Positions 1 through 7,672 of a stretch of DNA of 18,456 nt are shown here, piece by piece. Position numbers and translations under genes: made by a program. The stretch comes from an uncultured Clostridia bacterium (GTDB taxonomy: Bacteria; Bacillota; Clostridia; Christensenellales; Borkfalkiaceae), in NCBI GenBank assembly GCA_944369635.1, contig CALVXL010000134.1, positions 1-18,456 on the forward strand. Direction: 5' to 3'. Numbering within the stretch: position 1 is the first letter of the stretch; each line of letters opens with the position of its first letter. The notes beneath the pieces were generated by a model. That model made no database searches. It saw nothing but the letters and a program-made list of their open reading frames with translations, and was not told the DNA's origin.

Positions 1-60
1 CTCGAATCCCTAACCTTTGGTTCCGTAGACCAACGCTCTATCCAATTGAGCTAAAGGCGC
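1..60 (-). tRNA. tRNA-Arg (anticodon ACG), 3' end cut by the window edge
   Basis: Read on the minus strand, the 5' acceptor strand GCGCCTT begins at 60. It is followed by the D-arm (GCTC...GAGC) and an anticodon stem TTGGT/ACCAA around the seven-base loop CTACGGA, whose central triplet is ACG. The variable loop and the start of the T-arm (ending GGGATTCGAG) follow. About the last 17 bases (the 3' T-stem strand and acceptor end) lie outside the window. An ACG anticodon, with A34 normally deaminated to inosine, reads the CGN arginine codons. Confidence 0.93.
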
Positions 61-144
61 ATTTTTAATTTTGCCCGAAAAACGCGTTTTTCCCGACCTT
101 TGGTCAGCGGACCCGAAAGTCTGCCGCTTTTTCATAGCTTTATT

Positions 145-173
145 ATTTTACTATTATTATTCGCGTTTGTCAA
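145..173 (-). promoter_or_regulatory. Promoter for tRNA-Arg
   Basis: On the minus strand a perfect -35 TTGACA (173-168) is followed after exactly 17 bp by TAAAAT (150-145). Transcription would start near 138, giving a leader of about 78 nt before the mature tRNA 5' end at 60, to be removed by RNase P. The leader contains the 16-bp perfect palindrome at 77-92 centred on ACGCGT. Confidence 0.8.
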
Positions 174-212
174 ATGCTTTTTGAAAAAAGTACATAAATT
201 TTAAGAAACTTT

Positions 213-238
213 AAAAGACAGCCCGAAGGCTGTCTTTT
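213..238 (-). terminator. Intrinsic terminator after alaS
   Basis: An 8-bp stem AGACAGCC/GGCTGTCT (216-223 and 228-235) closes a four-base loop that reads TTCG on the minus strand, a stable tetraloop with a C-G closing pair. It lies about 95 bases past the alaS stop codon and ends the cysE-cysS-alaS transcript. T runs flank it on both strands (longer on the plus strand), so it could act in both directions. Confidence 0.8.
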
Positions 239-329
239 TTTGCATATTTTCAAAACCCTAACGCAATGCAAAGCGAAAGTTTCATGCGCAGCTTGCGCTT
301 TGCGGGGGACGGGAGTGTGGCGGCATAAA

Positions 330-2117
330 TCAGTGCAGTTCCGCCTTTATCCTTCTCACGCCGCTCGAAGAGCTTTGTTCCTTCGTGATGACGAATTTAC
401 CCAGATCGCCCGTGTTTTTCGCGTGCGGTCCGCCGCAGATTTCCTTGCTGAAGTCGCCGATGGTGTAAACGGTAACGCGTTCGCCGTATTTCGAATCGAA
501 AAGACCTACCGCGCCCTGCGCTTTGGCTTCCGCAACGGTCATTTCCTCGCGCGTTACGTCGATCTTTTTCGCGATGACTTCGTTGACGAGTTTTTCCACT
601 TCCGCAATCTCTTCCTTGGTCATGGGACGGGGGAAGTTAAAGTCGAAACGAAGTCTTTCCGCCGTGATGTTCGAACCCCTTTGGTTGACGTCTGCGGAAA
701 GCACTTTTTTCAGCGCGGCGTGCAAGAGGTGCGTAGCGGTGTGAAGGTTTACGGTTTGCGCTTCGGTGTCGGCAAGTCCGCATTTGAAGCGCTGTTCGCT
801 GCCCGCTTTGGAATTCTGCTGATGTTCTTCGAGCGCTGCGGCAAAACCCTTTTCGTCCACCTTGATGCCTTTTTCCGCGGCGAGTTCCTTTGTGATCTCC
901 ACGGGGAAGCCGAACGTGTCGTAAAGATGGAACGCCGTTTTGCCGTCGATGGTGTCGCCGTCAAGGTGCGCGATGACCTTTTCGAATTCCTTCAAGCCGC
1001 CGACCAGCGCTTTGGAGAACTTCAATTCTTCTTTATCGAGTTCGGAAATAATCTTTTCGCGGTTTTCCGCAAGTTCGGGATAGATGTTTTTATATTTTTC
1101 GATGAAGCATTCCGCGATTTTGCTCAGCGAACCCTGCGGAAGCGAGATGTTTCTGCCGAAACGAACCGCGCGGCGGATAATGCGGCGGAGCACGTAGCCC
1201 TGATCGACGTTCGACGGCGTGATGCCTTTCTGATCGCCGATCATGAACGTCGCGGTACGCACGTGGTCCAGAATAATGCGGAACGCGCGCTTGACTTCGT
1301 CGCTTTCGTCATACTTTTTGCCCGTCAGCTCCTCGGTTTTCGCTTTTGCCGTTTCAAAAAGGTCGGTGTCGTATACCGATTTCACGCCGTTCAGGATGCA
1401 AAGCGTTCTGTCAAGACCCATGCCCGTATCGACGTTTTTCTGCTTCAGCGGTTCATATTTGCCTTCGGCGTTCTTGAAATACTGCATGAAGACGTCGTTC
1501 CAGATTTCGATATATTTGCCGCAGTCGCAGGCGGGGGAGCATGTTTCGCTGCACTTTTCGTAGCCGCGGTCGATAAACATTTCCGTATCCGGACCGCACG
1601 GCCCCGTCAGTCCCGCGGGACCCCACCAGTTGTTTTTGCGGGGCAGAAAGAATATTCTTTCTTTCGGAATGCCCGCTTCTTCCCAAAGTTTCGCGCTCTC
1701 TTCGTCGCGCGGCGCGGTCTCGTCGCCCGCGAACACGCTCACCGCAAGGCGGTTCTTGTCGATGCCGAGGTATTGCGGCGAGGTGAGGAATTCAAAGCTC
1801 CACGAAATGGCTTCCTTTTTGAAGTAGTCGCCGAGGCTCCAGTTTCCCAGCATTTCGAAAAAGGTGCAGTGGGAATCGTCGCCCACTTCGTCGATGTCGC
1901 CCGTGCGCACGCATTTCTGCACGTCGGTCAGCCGCGTGCCCTCGGGGTGTTTCTGTCCTAAAAGATAGGGCACAAGCGGGTGCATGCCCGCGGTGGTAAA
2001 CAGTACCGTCGGGTCGTTTTCGGGGATCAGGGAAGCGGAGGGAATGATTTTGTGTCCCTTGCTTTCCATAAAGCGTAAAAATTTTTCTCTAAGATTTTCC
2101 GATGTGATCTTTTCCAT
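330..2117 (-). CDS. alaS: Alanyl-tRNA synthetase, short form
   Basis: Charges tRNA-Ala with alanine in the cytoplasm. The 595-residue product has the class II catalytic core (residues 1-250, including GNWSLGDYFKKEAISW and MGLDR). It has a Cys cluster at 189/193/197/199, the helical tRNA-binding part, and a complete-looking editing domain with the zinc motifs HTATH (459-463) and CGGPH (561-565). The usual bacterial enzyme is about 870 residues. Here the beta-barrel insert that normally precedes the HxxxH motif is missing, and the protein stops at VRRIKAELH, so the C-terminal DHHA1/C-Ala region is absent as well. This matches the short AlaRS type known from some reduced lineages; no frameshift is seen and the stop is followed by a proper terminator. 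It is the last gene of the operon, 18 bases after cysS, with an AAAGG ribosome binding site. Confidence 0.96.
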   Translation of the reverse strand: MEKITSENLREKFLRFMESKGHKIIPSASLIPENDPTVLFTTAGMHPLVPYLLGQKHPEGTRLTDVQKCVRTGDIDEVGDDSHCTFFEMLGNWSLGDYFKKEAISWSFEFLTSPQYLGIDKNRLAVSVFAGDETAPRDEESAKLWEEAGIPKERIFFLPRKNNWWGPAGLTGPCGPDTEMFIDRGYEKCSETCSPACDCGKYIEIWNDVFMQYFKNAEGKYEPLKQKNVDTGMGLDRTLCILNGVKSVYDTDLFETAKAKTEELTGKKYDESDEVKRAFRIILDHVRTATFMIGDQKGITPSNVDQGYVLRRIIRRAVRFGRNISLPQGSLSKIAECFIEKYKNIYPELAENREKIISELDKEELKFSKALVGGLKEFEKVIAHLDGDTIDGKTAFHLYDTFGFPVEITKELAAEKGIKVDEKGFAAALEEHQQNSKAGSEQRFKCGLADTEAQTVNLHTATHLLHAALKKVLSADVNQRGSNITAERLRFDFNFPRPMTKEEIAEVEKLVNEVIAKKIDVTREEMTVAEAKAQGAVGLFDSKYGERVTVYTIGDFSKEICGGPHAKNTGDLGKFVITKEQSSSSGVRRIKAELH

Positions 2118-2135
2118 ATTGATAACCTTTTATGT

Positions 2136-3524
2136 TCAGTTTTTCGTCAGCGTATAACCGTCTTTCGCGTCTTTTACCGAATAGCCGAGTTCGCTTAATT
2201 TATTTCTCAGCTCGTCGGACTTTGCCCAATCTTTTGCCTGCCGCGCGGCAAACCGCTCTTCGGCAATGGCTTTGATCTCTTCGGGAACGTTTTCCGCCGC
2301 CGCGGGCGCTTCTTCTTTCATGTCGGCAAAGCCCAAACCGAACACGGCGTCCATTTTTACGGCAAGATCGTAAATATCCTTCGACGGCTTTTCTTTCAGC
2401 ATGGTAAACAGCACGCCCAGCGCGCCGGGAATATTCAGATCGTCCGTGATTTCCCTTTCGAATTCCGCAAAGTATTTGTCGAGTACCGCTTTATCGGTGG
2501 GGGCGGGGGAAGCTTTGTGCTTCAATATCTGCGCTTTCAGCCGCTCGTAAGATGTTTTTGCGGCGTCCATGCCTTCAAACGTAAAGTTGAGTTTTTTACG
2601 GTAATGCGTATTTAAGCAGAACAGGCGGAAGCACATGGGGGAATAGCCTTTTTTCTCCAGATCGTCCAGCGTATAGGTGTTGCCCAGCTTTTTGCTCATC
2701 TTGCCGTTGTTGACCAGCATGAATTCGCCGTGCATCCAAAAACGCGCGGGATTTTTGCCCGTCGTGCCCCAGCTCTGCGCGATTTCGTTTTCGTGGTGAA
2801 TGGGAATGTGATCCACGCCGCCCGTGTGAATGTCGAACACGTCGCCGAGATATTTTTTGCTCATTGCGGAGCATTCGATGTGCCAGCCGGGATATCCCTT
2901 GCCCCAGCGGCTGTCCCATTGCATGATGTGTTCTTTCGGCGCTTTTTTCCAGATGGCAAAGTCCGCGGGGTGGCGTTTACCGCTGTTCACTTCCACGCGC
3001 GCGCCCGCAAGCTGATCTTCTAAGTTGATGCCCGAAAGGCGACCGTAATCGGGAAATTTGGAAATATCGAAATAAATGCCGTCGTCCGTTTCATAAGCAT
3101 AACCCTTGTCGTAAAGCTCGTAAACGATATCGAGCATTTCGGGAATATGCTCCGTGGCTTTCGGCAGAATTTCGGGAATGTCGATGTTGAGTTTTTTCAG
3201 ATCTTCGAAAAAGATCTTCGTATAATAAGCCGCGATCTCGTAGGGGGATTTTTTCTGTTCCTTGGCGGCTTTTTCCATCTTGTCCTCGCCGTCGTCTGCG
3301 TCGGAGAGGAGGTGCCCTACGTCCGTGATGTTCATAACGCCCTTGATTTTGTAGCCCTGTTCTTTGAGAACGCGGCGCAAAAGATCCATGAACACGTACG
3401 TGCGCATATTGCCGATGTGCGCGTAATTATAAACCGTAGGCCCGCAGGAATACATCCTCACGGTATTGCCTTCCAGCGGGGTGAATTCTTCTTTTTTGCG
3501 CGTCAGCGTGTTGTAAAGTTTCAT
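2136..3524 (-). CDS. cysS: Cysteinyl-tRNA synthetase
   Basis: Class I synthetase that charges tRNA-Cys in the cytoplasm. At 462 residues it has the usual length. Visible marks are HIGN (36-39, the HIGH signature), GKMSKKLGN (KMSKS loop, 274-282), and the zinc ligands C27 (SCGP), C218 (HIEC), H243 and E247 (HHENE). The C-terminal anticodon-binding DALR-type part ends in AKDWAKSDELRNKLSELGY, typical of the family. The AAGGG ribosome binding site overlaps the cysE stop codon, which lies 10 bases upstream, so the two are probably translationally coupled. The cysE-cysS order is the same as in Bacillus and many clostridia; alaS follows directly. Confidence 0.97.
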   Translation of the reverse strand: MKLYNTLTRKKEEFTPLEGNTVRMYSCGPTVYNYAHIGNMRTYVFMDLLRRVLKEQGYKIKGVMNITDVGHLLSDADDGEDKMEKAAKEQKKSPYEIAAYYTKIFFEDLKKLNIDIPEILPKATEHIPEMLDIVYELYDKGYAYETDDGIYFDISKFPDYGRLSGINLEDQLAGARVEVNSGKRHPADFAIWKKAPKEHIMQWDSRWGKGYPGWHIECSAMSKKYLGDVFDIHTGGVDHIPIHHENEIAQSWGTTGKNPARFWMHGEFMLVNNGKMSKKLGNTYTLDDLEKKGYSPMCFRLFCLNTHYRKKLNFTFEGMDAAKTSYERLKAQILKHKASPAPTDKAVLDKYFAEFEREITDDLNIPGALGVLFTMLKEKPSKDIYDLAVKMDAVFGLGFADMKEEAPAAAENVPEEIKAIAEERFAARQAKDWAKSDELRNKLSELGYSVKDAKDGYTLTKN

Positions 3525-3534
3525 ATACGTACCC

Positions 3535-4164
3535 TTATTTTTTCAGTTTTTTCAATTCTTCTTCCAGTTCGAAAACCTTGGTTCTCAGCTTGCACAGCTC
3601 TTCCGCAAGCGGGTCGCATTTTTCCTGTTCCAGATCGGCGACTTTTTCGCCGTTGATGCGCACCACTTTTCCGGGAATGCCCACTACGGTTGCGTGCGGG
3701 GGCACTTCTTTCAGCACCACCGCGCCCGCGCCGATCTTGGCGTATTCGCCCACGGTGAACCCGCCCAGAATCTTTGCGCCCGCGCTGAGCACGGCGCCTT
3801 TTTTCACGGTGGGGTGGCGTTTGCCTTTTTCCTTGCCCGTGCCGCCCAGCGTCACGCCTTGATAGATGACCACGCCTTCTTCGATCTCCGCCGTTTCGCC
3901 GATGACGACGCCCGCGCCGTGATCGATGAAAACGCCCGGCGCGATCTTCGCGGCGGGGTGGATTTCGATGCCCGTCAGCCATTTTGCGAACTGTGACGTC
4001 ATGCGCGCGAGAAGTTTCAAATGCGCCCTAAATAAAAAGTTCGCCCAGCGGTGCCAGGAAAGCGCATGCACGCCCGAATAGGTCAGCCAGATTTCGAATT
4101 TGCTGCGCGCGGCGGGGTCGTTCAGTTTTGCGGCGTTGATGTCCGCCCGTAATTTTTTGAACAT
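3535..4164 (-). CDS. cysE: Serine O-acetyltransferase
   Basis: Makes O-acetylserine from serine and acetyl-CoA, the committed step of cysteine synthesis. The 209-residue protein has the N-terminal helical serine acetyltransferase region, then a left-handed beta-helix of hexapeptide repeats from about residue 66 (IEIHPAAKIAPGVFIDHGAG). This carries the active-site DHG at 81-83, the GVTLGGTGKEKGKRHPTV loop, and GIPGKVVR near the end of the helix. The last ~35 residues form a charged, leucine-spaced helix (KVFELEEELKKLKK) likely to be a short coiled coil. The start ATG is preceded by AAAGG at good spacing. As first gene of the operon it supplies the precursor whose product CysS then loads on tRNA. 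Confidence 0.96.
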   Translation of the reverse strand: MFKKLRADINAAKLNDPAARSKFEIWLTYSGVHALSWHRWANFLFRAHLKLLARMTSQFAKWLTGIEIHPAAKIAPGVFIDHGAGVVIGETAEIEEGVVIYQGVTLGGTGKEKGKRHPTVKKGAVLSAGAKILGGFTVGEYAKIGAGAVVLKEVPPHATVVGIPGKVVRINGEKVADLEQEKCDPLAEELCKLRTKVFELEEELKKLKK

Positions 4165-4188
4165 AGAATACCTTTAAATCGTTATATT

Positions 4189-4217
4189 ATTTTACCACAC
4201 CGCACGTCGTTTCGCAA
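4189..4217 (-). promoter_or_regulatory. Promoter for cysE-cysS-alaS
   Basis: TTGCGA (4217-4212), 17 bp, TAAAAT (4194-4189) on the minus strand. The start site would be near 4182, leaving a leader of only about 18 nt before the cysE ATG. That is far too short for a T-box or other riboswitch, which often control these genes in clostridia. The -35 lies 12 bp past the stop codon of the upstream deoR-type gene, so read-through from that gene is also possible because no terminator is seen between them. Confidence 0.7.
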
Positions 4218-4228
4218 GCGAATGAAAG

Positions 4229-4987
4229 TCAAATTACTTTTATATTGCGGCTTTCGAGTTCTTCTTTCAGTTTTTTGGGGAAATTTTTATCCACCACCAA
4301 GTAATCTATATGATCGAGGTTGGTGAAAATATACGGCATATTCTTATTTACTTTGGAACTGTCCAAAAGCATGATCACCTTTTTCGCCTTGGCGATGACC
4401 GCGCTCTTGATCGCCGCTTCCTGCTGTACGCCGCAGGAAAAACCGCCTTCCATCGAAAAGCCCGTGGTGGACATGATCGCCGTTTCGATGTTGATCTCGT
4501 TTAAAAAATTCATCGTGGAAAGCCCGATCGTCACGAGGTTGTTCCTCGAAACGTCGCCGCCCAAAAGCACCACCTGCGGAGAATGTTTGCGCAAAAGTTC
4601 CGTCGCCACGTTGATGGAGTTGGTCACCGCGCAATATTTGTCGTCGGGCAGCATGCGCGCGAAATACAGCGTGGTCGAGCCGCTGTCCACAAAGATGCAG
4701 CCGCCGAAATCGATGAGTTTCGCCGTCTTTTCCGCAATTTCCTTTTTTTCGCTCACGTTGTAGGAAAAACGCTGAACAAACTGTTCTTCCGTCTTTTTGC
4801 CGATCTCCGCAACGGAATACGCGCCGTTTCTCACGCGGATGACCACGTTTTCTTCTTCCAGCACGCTTAAATCGCGGCGGATGGTCATGTTCGATACGTC
4901 GGGCAGAAGCTGTTCCAGCTCGTCATACGTCGCTTTGCCGTGTTTTTCAATGTACTCCTTGATTTGTTCCAACCTGGAATTTTTCAT
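4229..4987 (-). CDS. DeoR/GlpR-family transcriptional repressor
   Basis: A 252-residue cytoplasmic regulator. Residues 1-57 form the DeoR winged helix-turn-helix (ATYDELEQLLPDVSNMTIRR, then DLSVLEEENVVIRVRNGAYSV). Residues 75-230 form the sugar-phosphate-sensing DeoRC domain of isomerase-like fold, with IFVDSGSTTLYFARML at 98-112, VTNSINVATELL, LLGGDVSRNN and LLDSSKVNK (K212). The family usually represses genes for sugar or sugar-phosphate use and releases DNA on binding a phosphorylated sugar. No sugar operon adjoins it on the same strand; the nearest such genes are eda-kdgK about 2.7 kb away. The start is fixed by AGAGG six bases upstream of the ATG. A palindrome in its own promoter suggests autoregulation (inference). 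Confidence 0.92.
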   Translation of the reverse strand: MKNSRLEQIKEYIEKHGKATYDELEQLLPDVSNMTIRRDLSVLEEENVVIRVRNGAYSVAEIGKKTEEQFVQRFSYNVSEKKEIAEKTAKLIDFGGCIFVDSGSTTLYFARMLPDDKYCAVTNSINVATELLRKHSPQVVLLGGDVSRNNLVTIGLSTMNFLNEINIETAIMSTTGFSMEGGFSCGVQQEAAIKSAVIAKAKKVIMLLDSSKVNKNMPYIFTNLDHIDYLVVDKNFPKKLKEELESRNIKVI

Positions 4988-5026
4988 AATGTTCCTCTTT
5001 GTCTTCTTTTTTCGTTATTCGGTAAT

Positions 5027-5055
5027 ATTTTAACACTTTCTTGTTAAAAAGACAA
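5027..5055 (-). promoter_or_regulatory. Promoter of the deoR-type gene with overlapping palindromic operator
   Basis: On the minus strand TTGTCT (5055-5050), 17 bp, TAAAAT (5032-5027). The spacer and -10 are covered by a perfect palindrome with 8-bp arms, TTTTAACA at 5028-5035 and TGTTAAAA at 5042-5049, separated by 6 bp. A related element, TTTTACA-CTT-TGTTAAAA, lies at 5073-5090. An operator here would block RNA polymerase binding, as expected for an autoregulated repressor. Confidence 0.65.
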
Positions 5056-5234
5056 TCATTTTTACGTTCTTATTTTACACTTTGTTAAAATTTTACAAAA
5101 ATATTACGAGTTTTTTGCGAAAGCGCGGCGGCGGAACATGCAGGCGGAATGCGTTTTGCGCGGGGTTTTGTTAAATTTTGCGGCGCCGGTTTGTAAAAAT
5201 CGCCGGCAAAGCGGCAATCGCGGGCGCAAAAAAC

Positions 5235-5263
5235 TTGCATTTCCCGCGGAAACGTTGTATACT
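5235..5263 (+). promoter_or_regulatory. Promoter for serS
   Basis: TTGCAT (5235-5240), 17 bp, TATACT (5258-5263). Transcription would start near 5270, about 25 nt before the serS ATG, leaving no room for a T-box leader. A second -10-like TATAAT lies at 5268-5273 but has no matching -35. Confidence 0.6.
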
Positions 5264-5294
5264 TTGTTATAATAAATAAAAGGATACAGGAAAA

Positions 5295-6578
5295 ATGCTG
5301 GATATAAAGCGTATTTTGAGCGATGCCGACGGGGTTTCGGCTGCGCTTGCCAAGAAAGGTTGCACGGTGGATTTTTCCGCGGTGAAGGAGTGGGATGCCG
5401 CCCGCCGCGCGAAGATCACGGAAGTGGAGAGCATGAAGGCGGAAAGAAACAAGGTTTCTTCCGAAATTCCCAAACTGAAAAAGGAAGGGAAGGACGTTTC
5501 GGAAATCTTTGTGAAGATGCGTGCGCTCGGCGAAAAGATCGAACAGGCGGATAAGGAAGTTGCCGCGCTGGAAAAGAAGATCTTCGATTTCGTTGCCGTG
5601 TTGCCCAACCTTCCCGACGACGATCTCGTGGCGGGCGAAAAGGAAAACAATCAGGTCGTCAAAGTGGTGGGTTCAAAGCCGGAATTTTCCTTCAAGGCGA
5701 AAAACCACGTGGATCTTTGCACGGAGCTGGGGCTCATCGATTACGAACGCGGCGTCAAGCTTGCGGGCGGCGGATACTGGTTGTACCGCGGCATGGGCGC
5801 GCGGCTCGAATGGGCGCTTTTGAATTTCTTTATTTCCGAACACCTCAAAGACGGTTACGAATTCATTCTGCCGCCGCATATGCTCGGCTATAACTGCGGG
5901 TTCGGTTCGGGGCAGTTCCCTAAATTTCTGGACGAAGTTTACTGGATCGGCGACGAAAGCGAAAACCGTGAAAAGGGACATTTTATGCTGCCCACGGCGG
6001 AAACGGCGCTCGTCAACATGTACGCGGGCGAGATCATCGACGAGGCGAAGCTCCCGATGAAATATTTCGCCTATACGCCGTGTTATCGCAAGGAAGCGGG
6101 CTCTTACCGCGCGGAAGAGCGCGGCATGATCCGCGGGCATCAGTTCAACAAGGTGGAAATGGTGCAGTACACCACGCCCGAAAACAGCAAAAAAGCTTTT
6201 GAAGAACTGGTGAACAAAGCGGCTTCGCTCATGGAAAAACTCGGTCTGCATTTCCGCATCAGCAAGCTCGCGGCGGGAGATTGTTCCGCTTCGATGGCGC
6301 GCACCTACGATATCGAAGTGTGGATTCCCAGCATGGGCATTTATAAAGAAGTCAGCTCGGTTTCCAACGCCAACGACTATCAGGCGCGCAGAAACAACAC
6401 GCGCTACCGCGACGCGAAGACGGGAAAGACGGAGTACGTCCACACCCTGAACGGTTCGGGGCTGGCTACCAGCCGCGTATTCCCCGCGCTCGTCGAACAG
6501 ATGCAGAATGCGGACGGCTCGATCACCGTGCCCGAAGTGTTGCGTCCGTGGCTCGGCGTGGATAAAATCGAAAAATAA
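5295..6578 (+). CDS. serS: Seryl-tRNA synthetase
   Basis: Class II synthetase that charges tRNA-Ser and tRNA-Sec with serine. The 427-residue protein has the N-terminal two-helix coiled-coil arm that grips the long variable arm of tRNA-Ser (about residues 30-100). The catalytic domain follows, with LPTAETALV (232-240), motif 2 CYRKEAGSYRAEERGMIRGH (263-282) and motif 3 NGSGLATSRVFPALVEQ (386-402). The usual motif 3 reads GLAVGRTL; the ATSR version is a known variant. Length is normal. The ATG has AAAAGGA ten bases upstream. It is monocistronic or nearly so: a very strong hairpin follows its stop codon. Confidence 0.96.
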   Translation: MLDIKRILSDADGVSAALAKKGCTVDFSAVKEWDAARRAKITEVESMKAERNKVSSEIPKLKKEGKDVSEIFVKMRALGEKIEQADKEVAALEKKIFDFVAVLPNLPDDDLVAGEKENNQVVKVVGSKPEFSFKAKNHVDLCTELGLIDYERGVKLAGGGYWLYRGMGARLEWALLNFFISEHLKDGYEFILPPHMLGYNCGFGSGQFPKFLDEVYWIGDESENREKGHFMLPTAETALVNMYAGEIIDEAKLPMKYFAYTPCYRKEAGSYRAEERGMIRGHQFNKVEMVQYTTPENSKKAFEELVNKAASLMEKLGLHFRISKLAAGDCSASMARTYDIEVWIPSMGIYKEVSSVSNANDYQARRNNTRYRDAKTGKTEYVHTLNGSGLATSRVFPALVEQMQNADGSITVPEVLRPWLGVDKIEK

Positions 6579-6585
6579 AGGAGTG

Positions 6586-6636
6586 CGCCGCTTGCCGCGC
6601 CGCCCGTTTTCGGGCGGCGCGTAAGGCGGCGTTTTT
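6586..6636 (+). terminator. Strong intrinsic terminator after serS
   Basis: A nested GC-rich hairpin: the inner stem CGCGCCGCCCG/CGGGCGGCGCG closes a TTTT loop. It is extended by an outer CGCCGCTT/AAGGCGGCG stem with one bulge, and followed by five T (6632-6636). It ends only six bases before the start codon of the next gene. Confidence 0.88.
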
Positions 6637-6642
6637 GTATAT

Positions 6643-7626
6643 ATGGATACCCTGCTCTTTGCCTTAAACGCCATACTGCCCATCGTGCTCCTTATCCTTT
6701 TGGGTTACTTCTTAAAAAGGATAAGGCTTTTTTCCCGCGAGTTTCTTTCGGTGGGGAACAAGGTGTGTTTCCGCGTGTTTCTGCCGGCGTTTCTGTTTTA
6801 TAACATCTATTCGCTGGAATCGTTGCGGCAGGTCAACTGGATCTTCATCGCCTACGGGGCGGGGGCGGTGCTAATGCTCTTTCTCATCGGGCTCGCGTGT
6901 TCCGCAATCTTCATCAAAGATCCCGCCAAAAAGGGCGTTTTGGCGCAGGCGGTGTTCCGCTCGAATTTCGCCATCATCGGCGTGCCGCTCGCGATGTCGC
7001 TGTTCGGCGAAGCGGGAGCGGCCTCGGCAAGTCTGCTTTCGGCGTTCACCATCACGGAATTCAATATTTTCGGCGTCGTTTCCCTTTCCGTGTTCCGCGG
7101 CGGGGAAGAAAAGCCTTCGGCAAAAAAAGTTTTGCTCGGCATCGTCAAAAATCCGCTCATCATCGGTATCGTGGCGGCGGTGTGCGTGCTCGGCATAAGG
7201 GAAATTTTCATCGCGGCAAACGTCTCTTTCCGCCTCTCCGATATCGGATTTCTGGCGCAGACTCTGGAATACGTGGCGAAAATGGCAACGCCCTTCGGGC
7301 TCATCGTGCTGGGCGGCGAATTCGAATTTTCCGCCGTCGGCAGGCTGTGGAAGGAAATCACCTTCGGCACCGTCATGCGCATATTGTTCGCGCCCGCGCT
7401 TTTTCTCACCGTGGCATACTTCTTTATCCCCTCGCTTTCGGGGGAACATTTCGCCTCGTACATCGCGCTCTTCGGTACGCCCGTGGCGGTTTCGAGCGCG
7501 ATCATGGCAAAGGAGATGGACGGGGACGGAGAACTTGCGGGGCAGCTGGTCGTCTGGACGACGGTATTTTCCGCCTTCACGCTGTTTGCGGCGATTTCCG
7601 TATTCCGTGCGCTGGGCGTTCTTTAA
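6643..7626 (+). CDS. AEC-family (auxin efflux carrier-like) permease
   Basis: A 327-residue inner-membrane transporter of the AEC family, which in bacteria includes malate/malonate and other carboxylate permeases. About ten hydrophobic segments are visible (for example 5-24, 43-56, 66-90, 108-121, 171-190, 243-262). Family features are the paired N-terminal halves, NPLIIGIVAA at 170-179 after a cytoplasmic loop, and the C-terminal signature FGTPVAVSSAIMAKEMDGDGELAGQ beginning at 277. The substrate cannot be told. No Shine-Dalgarno sequence precedes the ATG, and the serS terminator hairpin ends six bases upstream, so expression must rely on read-through or an unseen promoter. Downstream lies the KDPG aldolase gene, whose product pyruvate is a carboxylate; a functional link is only a guess. 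Confidence 0.9.
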   Translation: MDTLLFALNAILPIVLLILLGYFLKRIRLFSREFLSVGNKVCFRVFLPAFLFYNIYSLESLRQVNWIFIAYGAGAVLMLFLIGLACSAIFIKDPAKKGVLAQAVFRSNFAIIGVPLAMSLFGEAGAASASLLSAFTITEFNIFGVVSLSVFRGGEEKPSAKKVLLGIVKNPLIIGIVAAVCVLGIREIFIAANVSFRLSDIGFLAQTLEYVAKMATPFGLIVLGGEFEFSAVGRLWKEITFGTVMRILFAPALFLTVAYFFIPSLSGEHFASYIALFGTPVAVSSAIMAKEMDGDGELAGQLVVWTTVFSAFTLFAAISVFRALGVL

Positions 7627-7672
7627 AAAGTCCGTATTGTACATAAATCGGTGCATTTTAGCCATACAAAGT

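Larger units (their letters stand above)
4988..5294. promoter_or_regulatory. 307-bp divergent intergenic region between the deoR-type gene and serS
   Basis: No gene seen. It holds the minus-strand promoter with palindrome at 5027-5055, a second related element at 5073-5090, the serS promoter at 5235-5263, and two GC-rich inverted repeats in the otherwise plain middle: GCCGG/CCGGC (5185-5189 and 5203-5207) and CGCGGG/CCCGCG (5219-5224 and 5243-5248). The latter pair brackets the serS -35. The middle part (about 5100-5230) has several TTTTGCG-like words but nothing I can assign. Confidence 0.6.

Noticed and set aside
77..92. 16-bp perfect palindrome in the tRNA-Arg leader
   Set aside because: It has no loop bases and so would form only a weak RNA hairpin, and it lies inside the part removed from the tRNA; noted but not given a role.
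240..1961. A 573-codon open frame on the plus strand opposite alaS
   Set aside because: It is the antisense shadow of a clear synthetase gene; its translation is rich in Phe/Arg/Val with no known motif and it has no ribosome binding site.
5100..5230. Possible small RNA in the middle of the deoR-serS spacer
   Set aside because: GC-rich inverted repeats are present but no promoter-terminator pair of either orientation frames them.
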